DNA from: DASSFG01 sp035547915
GTDB taxonomy: Bacteria > Planctomycetota > Planctomycetia > Pirellulales > JAICIG01
DNA: 64,000 nucleotides
Direction: 5' to 3'
NCBI GenBank assembly: GCA_035547915.1
Contig: DASZTS010000054.1
Span: 1-64,000, forward strand
Shown here one piece after another: positions 57,422 to 64,000 of this stretch. The notes beneath the pieces are model-generated. The model was not told the DNA's origin, ran no database searches, and saw only the letters and a list, made by a program, of their open reading frames with translations. Every line of letters starts with the position of its first letter. Position 1 is the first letter of the stretch. The translations under genes were made by a program, and so were the position numbers.

Positions 57422-58729
57422 GTGCGTTACCTCTTCAATCTGGCGTATATCGCGCTCATCGCGTTGGCGTCGCCTCTGTTGGTCTACCGGGCGATTGCCC
57501 AGGGGAAGTATCGCACGGGCTGGCTACAGAAGCTGTTCGGTCTGGTGCCATCGCGACCCGGCGACGGCCCGTGTATCTGGTTTCATGCCGTGAGTGTCGG
57601 CGAAGTCAATCTGCTGGCACCGCTCTTGGCTGAAATCGGTCGCCGCAGCCCCGAATGGCGTTGCGTCGTCTCGACAACGACCATGACCGGCTTCGCCGCC
57701 GCACGGAAGAAATACGGCGGGTTGACGGTCTTCTACTGTCCGCTCGATTTCAGTTGGGCCGTCGACACCGCTCTGCGGCGCATTCGGCCCACCTGTTTGG
57801 TGCTGGCGGAGTTAGAGCTTTGGCCGAACCTGATTGCGGCGGCCCGTCGATCGGGCGCGCCTGTGGCGGTCATCAATGGGCGGCTCAGCGAACGAAGCTT
57901 CGAGGGTTATCGTCGCCTACGACGGCTGATCGGCCGTTCCCTGGTGCAAATCGATTTGGTGGCCGCCCAGAACGACGAATACGCCAAGCGGTTTCTAACG
58001 CTGGGAGCCGATCCCCGGGCCGTGTGCGTCACCGGCTCGATGAAATTCGACGGCGCCCAGACCGACCGACAGAACCAAGCCACCCAAAGCTTGCGACACC
58101 TCGCGGGCATTCTCGAGGGCGATACGGTCTTTCTGGCCGGCAGCACGCAGGAAGGCGAAGAGGAGGTGGCGCTCGCGGCGTACCGCGCATCGTGTGGCGA
58201 ACACCCTCAGTTGCGGTTGGTTATCGTCCCTCGGCATCCGGAGCGCTTCGACGCCGTTGCGGCAATGCTCGACCGCTCGGGTGTCGATTGGCAGCGTCGC
58301 AGCCGTTTGGAGCAAGGGGCGCCGCGGCCGGAGGCCCGCGTGCTGTTGGTCGATACCATCGGCGAATTGGGAGCCTGGTGGGGCACGGCCTCGATCGCGT
58401 TCGTGGGCGGCAGCCTCGGCAACCGCGGCGGCCAGAACATGATCGAGCCCGCGGCCTACGGAGCGGCCGTCTGCTTCGGACCCAACACCCGTAATTTTCG
58501 CGACATCGTCGACCAGATGCTCTCCGAGCAAGCGGCCGTCGTGGTGCAGGACTCGGCCGAGCTGACAACCTTCGTTCGCCGTTGCCTCAACGACCAGGCC
58601 TTCGCGAATGGTCTCGGATCACGAGCGCGGGCCTTGGTGCGTAAGCAGCTCGGCGCGACCCGCCGAACGTACGATCTGCTCGCCCCGCTGGTGCGCCATG
58701 CCGAAAGGCACCGATCTCACGCGGCATGA
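57422..58729 (+). CDS. waaA: 3-deoxy-D-manno-octulosonic acid (Kdo) transferase
   Basis: A 435-residue membrane-associated Kdo transferase that adds Kdo to lipid A precursors. An N-terminal membrane anchor (YLFNLAYIALIALASPLLV) is followed by WFHAVSVGEVNLLAPL, STTTMTGFAAARKKY, LAELELWPNLIAAA, VINGRLSERSFEGYRRL, TGSMKFDG, LAGSTQEGEEE and GGSLGNRGGQNMIEPAAYG. The GTG start at 57422 has AAAGGA 10 bases upstream. It implies that this planctomycete makes a Kdo-containing lipid A, i.e. has a Gram-negative-type outer membrane. It lies 107 bases after secA. Confidence 0.93.
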   Translation: MRYLFNLAYIALIALASPLLVYRAIAQGKYRTGWLQKLFGLVPSRPGDGPCIWFHAVSVGEVNLLAPLLAEIGRRSPEWRCVVSTTTMTGFAAARKKYGGLTVFYCPLDFSWAVDTALRRIRPTCLVLAELELWPNLIAAARRSGAPVAVINGRLSERSFEGYRRLRRLIGRSLVQIDLVAAQNDEYAKRFLTLGADPRAVCVTGSMKFDGAQTDRQNQATQSLRHLAGILEGDTVFLAGSTQEGEEEVALAAYRASCGEHPQLRLVIVPRHPERFDAVAAMLDRSGVDWQRRSRLEQGAPRPEARVLLVDTIGELGAWWGTASIAFVGGSLGNRGGQNMIEPAAYGAAVCFGPNTRNFRDIVDQMLSEQAAVVVQDSAELTTFVRRCLNDQAFANGLGSRARALVRKQLGATRRTYDLLAPLVRHAERHRSHAA

Positions 58730-58781
58730 ATCGGGGCGATACGTGCGGCCGTTTCGAGCCGCTGCGCCGAGGTAATCCGCC

Positions 58782-59663
58782 TTAGCGCTTTCGCTTGGCG
58801 ATGGCCCGCTGCATGGCGGCTCCCATATCCGCTGGGCTTTCGGCCACTTCGATCCCGGCAGCTTCCAAGGCAGCGACCTTCTCCTTGGCGGTACCCTTGC
58901 CGCCTGAGATGATCGCGCCGGCATGGCCCATGCGTTTGCCCGGCGGGGCAGCCCGGCCCGCGATGAATGCAGCGACGGGCTTCGAGACATGCTGTTTGAC
59001 GAACATCGCCGCTTCTTCCTCGGCCGTGCCTCCGATTTCGCCCATCATCAGAATGGCCTCGGTCGCCGGATCGGCCTGGTACAGCTTGAGCAGGTCGATG
59101 AACGACGTACCGACGATCGGGTCGCCACCCAAGCCGACACACGTCGATTGACCCAAGCCGAGATTGCTGAGCTGCCAGACGGCCTCATAAGTGAGCGTGC
59201 CGGAGCGGCTCATCACGCCGATCGGCCCCTTCTTATGGATGTAGCCCGGCATGATGCCGATCTTGCATTCCTCCGGCGTGATCACGCCGGGGCAGTTCGG
59301 CCCGACGAGCGTCGATTGGCTCCGCCGCACGATCTCGTAGACACGCACCATGTCGATCACCGGCACGCCTTCGGTTATGGCGATCACCGTCTTGATACCC
59401 GCATCGACCGCTTCCAGGATCGCGTCGGCGGTGAACGCCGGCGGCACGAAAATCATCGTCGCGTCGGCCCCCGTCTTCTCGACCGCTTCCACGACCGTGT
59501 CGAACACGGGCAAGCCGAGGACCGTCTCGCCACCCTTTCCCGGCGTGACGCCGCCGACCATCTTGGTGCCGTAGTCGAGGCAACCCTTGGTGTGGAACTG
59601 GCCGACCTTGCCGGTGATACCCTGGCAGAGGACGCGGGTGTTTTTGTTGATCAGGATGCTCAT
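58782..59663 (-). CDS. sucD: Succinyl-CoA synthetase alpha subunit
   Basis: A 293-residue alpha subunit of the TCA-cycle enzyme that makes succinate and ATP/GTP from succinyl-CoA. The CoA site has LCQGITGKVGQFHTKG, the centre holds VGPNCPGVITP and IGVMSRSGTLTYE, and GHAGAIISGGKG contains the His that is phosphorylated. Length and order are standard. It lies 116 bases downstream of sucC on the same strand. Confidence 0.96.
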   Translation of the reverse strand: MSILINKNTRVLCQGITGKVGQFHTKGCLDYGTKMVGGVTPGKGGETVLGLPVFDTVVEAVEKTGADATMIFVPPAFTADAILEAVDAGIKTVIAITEGVPVIDMVRVYEIVRRSQSTLVGPNCPGVITPEECKIGIMPGYIHKKGPIGVMSRSGTLTYEAVWQLSNLGLGQSTCVGLGGDPIVGTSFIDLLKLYQADPATEAILMMGEIGGTAEEEAAMFVKQHVSKPVAAFIAGRAAPPGKRMGHAGAIISGGKGTAKEKVAALEAAGIEVAESPADMGAAMQRAIAKRKR

Positions 59664-59779
59664 TGCGAAAACCGGGTTGAGTTCTTGAGGCCGACAGCAA
59701 ACCGTCCGCGCGATTCAGAGAAGACGTGACGGCCGACCGGCGCTCCTTGGCTTATCTCGTTCGTGTTTGGCTTCGGAAA

Positions 59780-60964
59780 CTAGGCCGCCGCCGCGACCAC
59801 CTTTTTGGCGGCGTCCGTCAGTCCGTCGGCCGAAATGATGTCGACGCCGCTGCCGGCCAGAATCTTTCGCCCCTCTTCGACCTCGGTACCCTCCAAACGC
59901 ACGACCAGCGGCACGTTGAAACCGACCTGCTTGTACGCTTCGACGACGGCGGTCGCGATCGTCGTACAACGCATGATGCCGCCGAAGATGTTGACGAGCA
60001 CGGCTTTCACGTTCTTGTCGGACAACAGAATCCGAAAGGCTTCGGTCACCTGATCGACATTGGCGCCGCCACCCACATCGAGGAAGTTGGCGGGCGAACC
60101 GCCGTGCAGCAGAATCAAATCCATCGTGCTCATGGCCAAGCCGGCGCCGTTCACCAAGCAGGCAATATTGCCGTCGAGCTTCACGTAGCTCAGACCCGCG
60201 TTGGCGGCGCGGACCTCGGCCGGCTCTTCTTCGGCCAAGTCGCGCAACTCCGTCACGTCCTTATGGCGGAACAGGCTGTTGTCGTCGAACGTCATCTTGG
60301 CGTCGAGCGCCATCAGATCGCCCGCCTTGGTGACGACGAGCGGGTTGATTTCCACCAGGCTGCAATCTTGTTGCACGAAGACGCGGCACAGCCCTCGCAT
60401 GAATTTTTCGGCGGAGGCCACGCTCGCCCCCTTCAAGCCGAGCTTCTCTGCCAGCTTGCGGGCTTGGAAGCTGAACAAGCCGGTGTCGGGATGGAATCGC
60501 TCGCGAAAGATCAGCTCAGGCGTGTGGGCTGCGACTTCTTCGATGTTCATACCGCCTTGGGCGGATACCATCAGCACCGGTCCGGCAGCCGCCCGATCGA
60601 CGACGATCCCTAGGTACAACTCGCGGTCGATCTCACATCCCGCCTCGACGAGCACCTGCCGCACGGTCTGGCCTTCCGGCCCCGTCTGGATGGTGACCAA
60701 CGATTGTCCGAGAATCGCCCCGGCCACGGTCGCCGCTTCGTCGGCACTTCTGACGAGTTGGACTCCGTGTTGCGCCTGGTTGGTCTTGATCGTTCCCTTG
60801 CCGCGGCCCCCCGCATGAATCTGGGCCTTCACGACAGCGATCTTTCCGGCCAGTTCGCGGAAAGCAGCCGCTGCTTCGTCGGGGGTGCGTGCCACGATTC
60901 CCCGCGGCACGGCCACTCCCGCTCGGCGGAGTATCTCTTTAGCCTGAAACTCGTGAATCTTCAT
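59780..60964 (-). CDS. sucC: Succinyl-CoA synthetase beta subunit
   Basis: A 394-residue beta subunit with an N-terminal ATP-grasp domain (MKIHEFQAKEILRRAGVAVPRG, VVKAQIHAGGRGKG) and a C-terminal CoA-ligase domain (CLVNGAGLAMSTMDLI, NFLDVGGGANVDQV, NIFGGIMRC). The ATG at 60964 is the family start; the longer frame upstream is not protein-like. It heads the sucCD operon, with a TATAAT box 40 bases upstream on the minus strand. Confidence 0.96.
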   Translation of the reverse strand: MKIHEFQAKEILRRAGVAVPRGIVARTPDEAAAAFRELAGKIAVVKAQIHAGGRGKGTIKTNQAQHGVQLVRSADEAATVAGAILGQSLVTIQTGPEGQTVRQVLVEAGCEIDRELYLGIVVDRAAAGPVLMVSAQGGMNIEEVAAHTPELIFRERFHPDTGLFSFQARKLAEKLGLKGASVASAEKFMRGLCRVFVQQDCSLVEINPLVVTKAGDLMALDAKMTFDDNSLFRHKDVTELRDLAEEEPAEVRAANAGLSYVKLDGNIACLVNGAGLAMSTMDLILLHGGSPANFLDVGGGANVDQVTEAFRILLSDKNVKAVLVNIFGGIMRCTTIATAVVEAYKQVGFNVPLVVRLEGTEVEEGRKILAGSGVDIISADGLTDAAKKVVAAAA

Positions 60965-61003
60965 GGTGGTTCCCGCGGCTACCGTCGTTGCGACAAGCCG
61001 GCG

Positions 61004-61032
61004 ATTATAAAAGTGCGATAGGTTTTCCGCCA
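61004..61032 (-). promoter_or_regulatory. Candidate sucCD promoter
   Basis: On the minus strand a perfect TATAAT (61009-61004) is preceded by a weak -35, TGGCGG (61032-61027), at 17 bases. It lies 40 bases before the sucC ATG. Confidence 0.55.
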
Positions 61033-61129
61033 GGGTCCGTCGGCGTCGCCCGCAGTCTTGCCCTAGGCCGAACAGACCTTCACGCCCCTTGCGACTCACC
61101 GGCATCGCAGTCGCGACGCGCGGATATTC

Positions 61130-61145
61130 TTGCCAGAATTGGCAA
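61130..61145. promoter_or_regulatory. Perfect 16-base inverted repeat, operator candidate
   Basis: TTGCCA-gaat-TGGCAA is a perfect inverted repeat in the 364-base divergent gap between sucC and the small protein gene. Its size and symmetry suit a dimeric repressor or activator. The rest of this gap holds the sucCD promoter and a leader hairpin and no other gene. Confidence 0.45.
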
Positions 61146-61255
61146 ACTTTGCGGAATGTACCTGCCGCGCCGGGCTCAGGCGGAATGGAAAAACTAGGAG
61201 AGCACGATACTCCGATAGAAAGCATGCTCCAGACAAAAACGGTCTTCGCGGTTAG

Positions 61256-61291
61256 CCGGGCTGTCGCTACTATGAGCGTCCCGACAGCCGG
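61256..61291 (+). other. Leader hairpin of the small protein gene
   Basis: CCGG-(g)-CTGTCG (61256-61266) pairs with CGACAGCCGG (61282-61291), 10 pairs with one bulge. It lies 37 bases before the ATG at 61329 and contains a TACTAT hexamer in its loop side, so it could be a leader RNA structure or a DNA-level operator. Confidence 0.4.
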
Positions 61292-61328
61292 CAGGAAGCC
61301 GGTTTATTCGCAACAGGAGGTTGCCCCA

Positions 61329-61598
61329 ATGCGTGTCCTTCCTTGTGCCCACGAGGTTCGCCAGGTCGTGCGACAGACGTTCTCCGAGATCGGCATTGCC
61401 GACGATCTCGTCGACGACCTCAACGAAACAATCCTGATCAACGAGGGCACCTACCGCGGTCGCACCTATCAGACCGAGGGATATTTTGCCATGTGGCTGG
61501 TCGACGCCGGCCTCGTGCAATTCTATGACGACGACGGCAACATGGTCTGCACGGTGAACCTCTTCACCGAAGCAGAACCGCAGCGGATGGCGGCCTAA
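61329..61598 (+). CDS. Small acidic protein of unknown function
   Basis: An 89-residue acidic, soluble protein. It starts RVLPCAHEVRQVVRQTF, continues with a strongly acidic helix (IADDLVDDLNETI) and a short beta-like part (RGRTYQTEGYFAMWLVDAGLVQFYDDDG). The start is well supported: AGGAGG lies 8 bases before the ATG. No family is recognised. It is monocistronic, with an inverted repeat and a hairpin upstream that suggest tight control. Confidence 0.75.
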   Translation: MRVLPCAHEVRQVVRQTFSEIGIADDLVDDLNETILINEGTYRGRTYQTEGYFAMWLVDAGLVQFYDDDGNMVCTVNLFTEAEPQRMAA

Positions 61599-61655
61599 AG
61601 CGCGCTACGGCCGGTCACCTGAAGGCTGCTTGGGGCGGCGCCCGTTCGGACCGAA

Positions 61656-62549
61656 TCAGATAGGCGGCATTACGCTGGCGCCGGGCGTCACTTGCTTGAT
61701 GTTCGGCGTCACATCGGCTTGCACTTTGCCGAAGGCCCAAGCCAGACCGCCCAAGAGGACGGCCTGGAAGGCGGGGTTGTCCCACACGTCTTCGCGGTGG
61801 CCCATCGAGGTATAGAAGACGCGTCCTTCGCCGTGCTTGCGCGCCCAGGTGCTCGGGAACGGCGGTCGCATGTAGTCCGCGTCGACCATGCCTTGCGTGT
61901 CGAGCACCAGCAGCACGTGCAAATCGTCGGCGAAGTTTTTGAGCGAGTACCACTCCTCGGTCTTGATCTCGATCTCGTCGCCGACGCCGTTGAGCCCCGG
62001 AAACTTATGGTCGACGACGGCCAAGCGCCCTTTTTGCTGTTGACCATGCCGGATGAATTCGCCACCCAGCATGGCGATATAGGGGTCACGCTTGTCGGGC
62101 GTCTGATTCTCGGCGGCGGGCCCCGGCGAGTGAAACGTATCGGCTCCGCAGTGCGAAGCCAAAAAACCCTTGCCTGAGGCAACCGCGTCGAGCAACCGCT
62201 GCTTGCCGGCCGGAGACATGGGCGGGGTCTTGTCGGTGCCGTCCTTGGTCAGATCGCCCGTGGTATAGAACAGGAACGCATCGTACTCGCCCAGGTCGCT
62301 ATCGAAGACGTGGCCGTCCTTGGTGGCGACCACTTCGAAGCCATGCTTTTTGCCCAGCTCGGTGACGACGCGTTCGTTGTGGGCCAGTTCGTCGCCCTGC
62401 CGCTTGCAGCTCGAATGTTCGAAGCTCTGGCTGCGCGTGAACATGAGCAGCTTGCGTTTCCGCTGGTCATCCGTGTTCGCCCAAGCCAGAGGAAACGACG
62501 ACAGGCTTAATGAGGCGGCGGTAGCAAGCAACAGATCGCGGCGTTTCAT
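61656..62549 (-). CDS. ThuA-domain protein, exported
   Basis: A 297-residue protein with an N-terminal signal of Tat-like appearance (MKRRDLLLATAASLSLSSFPLAWA) followed by a full ThuA domain: LLMFTRSQSFEHSSCKR, LGEYDAFLFYTTGDLT, GKGFLASHCGADTFHS, MLGGEFIRHG, VVDHKFPGLNGVGDEIEIKTEEWY and GRVFYTSMGHREDVWDN. ThuA proteins are linked to sugar use, but no substrate is assigned. It differs clearly from the ThuA-like protein at 16054, which lacks several of these blocks. Transcribed alone. Confidence 0.88.
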   Translation of the reverse strand: MKRRDLLLATAASLSLSSFPLAWANTDDQRKRKLLMFTRSQSFEHSSCKRQGDELAHNERVVTELGKKHGFEVVATKDGHVFDSDLGEYDAFLFYTTGDLTKDGTDKTPPMSPAGKQRLLDAVASGKGFLASHCGADTFHSPGPAAENQTPDKRDPYIAMLGGEFIRHGQQQKGRLAVVDHKFPGLNGVGDEIEIKTEEWYSLKNFADDLHVLLVLDTQGMVDADYMRPPFPSTWARKHGEGRVFYTSMGHREDVWDNPAFQAVLLGGLAWAFGKVQADVTPNIKQVTPGASVMPPI

Positions 62550-62682
62550 GGCTGTTTTGCGGGATGGACTAGGGGATGTTTAACGCATCCAGCATAGCCA
62601 CCTGACGGCCATCCGCAACGTTTCGCCGCCCGCCGATCGTGGGGTATTTTGAAACGGCCGATCCAGGCCAGCCACTCGCTCT

Positions 62683-63951
62683 TTAAGCGGCCTTTCGCTC
62701 AGCCCAACCGGCGGCCGATCCGGTGGCCGACCAGCGTCGCAAGACCGCGGCGGCCATGTGCCCACCGAAGGCGACGGAGAGTTTCAGGGCATGTTCAAAC
62801 TTCGTCGCGCGACCCACCAACGGAATGCAATCCAGATCGCATTCGGGATCGGGGTCGGTCAGGTTGGTCGTAGGCGGCGCGAAGCCGTCTCGCATGGCCA
62901 GGGTGGTCACGGCCAATTCCACACTCCCGGCCGCACTGACCAGGTGGCCGAGCATCGACTTGGTAGAGCTCATACAGATGCGGTCGGCGGCATGGCCCAG
63001 CGCTCGGCGGATGCCACGCGTCTCCACTACGTCGTTTTGCAGGGTTCCGGTGCCGTGGGCGTTGATGTATCCCAGGTCCGAGGTGGCGATGCCGGCCTTG
63101 TTCAAACTACTGGCGATCAGATACGCGAGGGTCTCGCTGTCGGTGTTCATGCCCGTGATGTGGTGGGCGTCGGTGTGCATCTTGCCGGCGGCGATTTCGG
63201 CATAGATTCGGGCACCGCGGCGCAACGCATGGCTGAGGCGCTCGATGACAAACAGGGCCGCGCCTTCTCCCATCACGAAACCGCTGCGTCGGCTGTCGAA
63301 CGGTCGCGAGGCCTGTCTCGGATCGTCGTGATGCGCCAAGACCCTCATGGCTTGAAAACCGGCGGCAAACAGCGGGTCGAACGCTTCGGCGCTGCCCGCC
63401 AGTGCGATGTCGCACTGGCCGTCCTGGATGCTGTGCGCCGCCAGCAAAACCTCCACCAACCCACTGGCGCAGGCGGCCGAATGGCAGAACCGCGGCCCGC
63501 GCAAGCCAAAGCGATTGGCCACCGTCACACACGCCGTATTGGGAAACCATTGTTGCCACCAGGGGATGGCGCTCGGTCTCGGCGAACGCCCAGGTTGCTC
63601 GAAGAACCAGCCCGCGTCGCCCATGTGCCCGCTGATGGCGCAGGCGAACCGGTCCAGGTCGACCGTCGCCAGATCGATGCCGGAATCTTCCATGGCCTCG
63701 GCCGCGGCGTGCAAATTGAGCGAGATGGACTTCAATTGACCGGGGAATTCGGGCTCGACCGTCGCTGGAGCCCCGATAGAGATGCTCTCGGGCATGTCGG
63801 GCAGACCGGCCAGCGAACGAACGCCGCTCTGGCCTTCGCGCACGCGCCGCCACACGGTTTCACGATCGGCGCCGAGTGACGCGATCAGCCCAATACCCGT
63901 GATGACGACCGGCTCGCGCCGCTCGTATTTTTCGCCCGTCGGCAGAAGCAT
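62683..63951 (-). CDS. Beta-ketoacyl-ACP synthase (FabF-like)
   Basis: A 422-residue thiolase-fold condensing enzyme. The triad is complete: Cys161 in SAACASG, His299 in NAHGTGT, His336 in KSMLGHLVSAAG with Lys331. FGGHMAAAV closes the fold. It elongates acyl chains bound to acyl carrier protein, in fatty-acid or polyketide-like synthesis. Divergence from standard FabF in the N-terminal half (e.g. the WWQQWFPNTA stretch) hints at a specialised pathway rather than housekeeping fatty-acid synthesis. Its upstream neighbours, beyond the right edge, would tell which. Confidence 0.88.
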   Translation of the reverse strand: MLLPTGEKYERREPVVITGIGLIASLGADRETVWRRVREGQSGVRSLAGLPDMPESISIGAPATVEPEFPGQLKSISLNLHAAAEAMEDSGIDLATVDLDRFACAISGHMGDAGWFFEQPGRSPRPSAIPWWQQWFPNTACVTVANRFGLRGPRFCHSAACASGLVEVLLAAHSIQDGQCDIALAGSAEAFDPLFAAGFQAMRVLAHHDDPRQASRPFDSRRSGFVMGEGAALFVIERLSHALRRGARIYAEIAAGKMHTDAHHITGMNTDSETLAYLIASSLNKAGIATSDLGYINAHGTGTLQNDVVETRGIRRALGHAADRICMSSTKSMLGHLVSAAGSVELAVTTLAMRDGFAPPTTNLTDPDPECDLDCIPLVGRATKFEHALKLSVAFGGHMAAAVLRRWSATGSAAGWAERKAA

Positions 63952-64000
63952 CCTTTCCTCACTTTTTGGCAGACGGTTCCAATCGGCGAGAAACGTAGCC

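Noticed and set aside
62758..63879. Plus-strand frame of 373 codons opposite the ketosynthase
   Set aside because: Gly/Arg/Val-rich shadow without ribosome site; the opposite strand has an intact catalytic triad.

Overview
The window looks like a piece of a Planctomycetota chromosome, probably of the Pirellulales type. I base this on gene content: two Tat-exported DUF1501 proteins, two DUF1549/DUF1553 proteins with planctomycete-type haem motifs, a c-type cytochrome fused to WD40 repeats, a Ser/Thr kinase fused to a DUF1080 domain, a subtilase with DUF4214 repeats behind an N-terminal LExLLLL-like motif, a tetrahydromethanopterin C1-pathway subunit (FhcA), and an unusually long SecA. The DNA is GC-rich, so most genes have long antisense or frame-shifted shadow ORFs. 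I see no tRNA, rRNA, CRISPR array, insertion sequence or prophage.

Layout. 0.3-1.0 kb: a type II toxin-antitoxin pair (antitoxin plus PIN toxin). 1.0-8.2 kb: DUF1501 protein, fhcA, purM, a second DUF1501 protein and a DUF488 protein. 8.4-12.1 kb: a LysM protein, then a convergent creatininase/DUF1570 pair. 12.3-16.0 kb: an exporter operon (TetR/CecR-type regulator, DevC-type permease, ATPase, HlyD-type adaptor) with a palindrome in front of it. 16.1-27.7 kb: surface and periplasmic proteins (ThuA-like, DUF1549/1553, PPC-domain protein, cytochrome-WD40, a membrane protein, a secreted protein with a duplicated domain). 27.8-30.1 kb: a minus-strand overlapping set (AcpH-like protein, sugar epimerase, ScpB), divergent from a 601-residue protein built of about seven degenerate Xre-type helix-turn-helix units. 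32.2-39.5 kb: an ABM-fold protein, a small membrane protein, the kinase-DUF1080 fusion, a haem-PQQ dehydrogenase and the subtilase. 40.0-47.9 kb: GlgX, a UvrD/PcrA helicase, and a sugar-nucleotide/oxidoreductase set. 48.1-53.3 kb: orphan mraZ with its own operator, a glycosyltransferase, mannose-1-phosphate guanylyltransferase, a eukaryote-like UDP-sugar pyrophosphorylase and a PhnP-like hydrolase. 53.6-64.0 kb: secA, waaA, sucCD, a small conserved-looking protein, a ThuA protein and a beta-ketoacyl synthase.

How the parts fit. The cell appears Gram-negative-like: WaaA implies a Kdo-containing lipid A, the HlyD/ABC set implies export across two membranes, and the GDP-mannose, UDP-sugar and UDP-xylose genes feed surface polysaccharide. 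The DUF1501, DUF1549/1553, cytochrome-WD40 and PQQ-dehydrogenase genes suggest periplasmic oxidation of complex substrates. FhcA implies formaldehyde/formate C1 handling. The strongest leads are the seven-unit HTH protein, four tandem copies of a helical module inside SecA, a palindromic intergenic repeat found three times at gene ends, and an orphan mraZ whose three-repeat operator lies right against its start codon.
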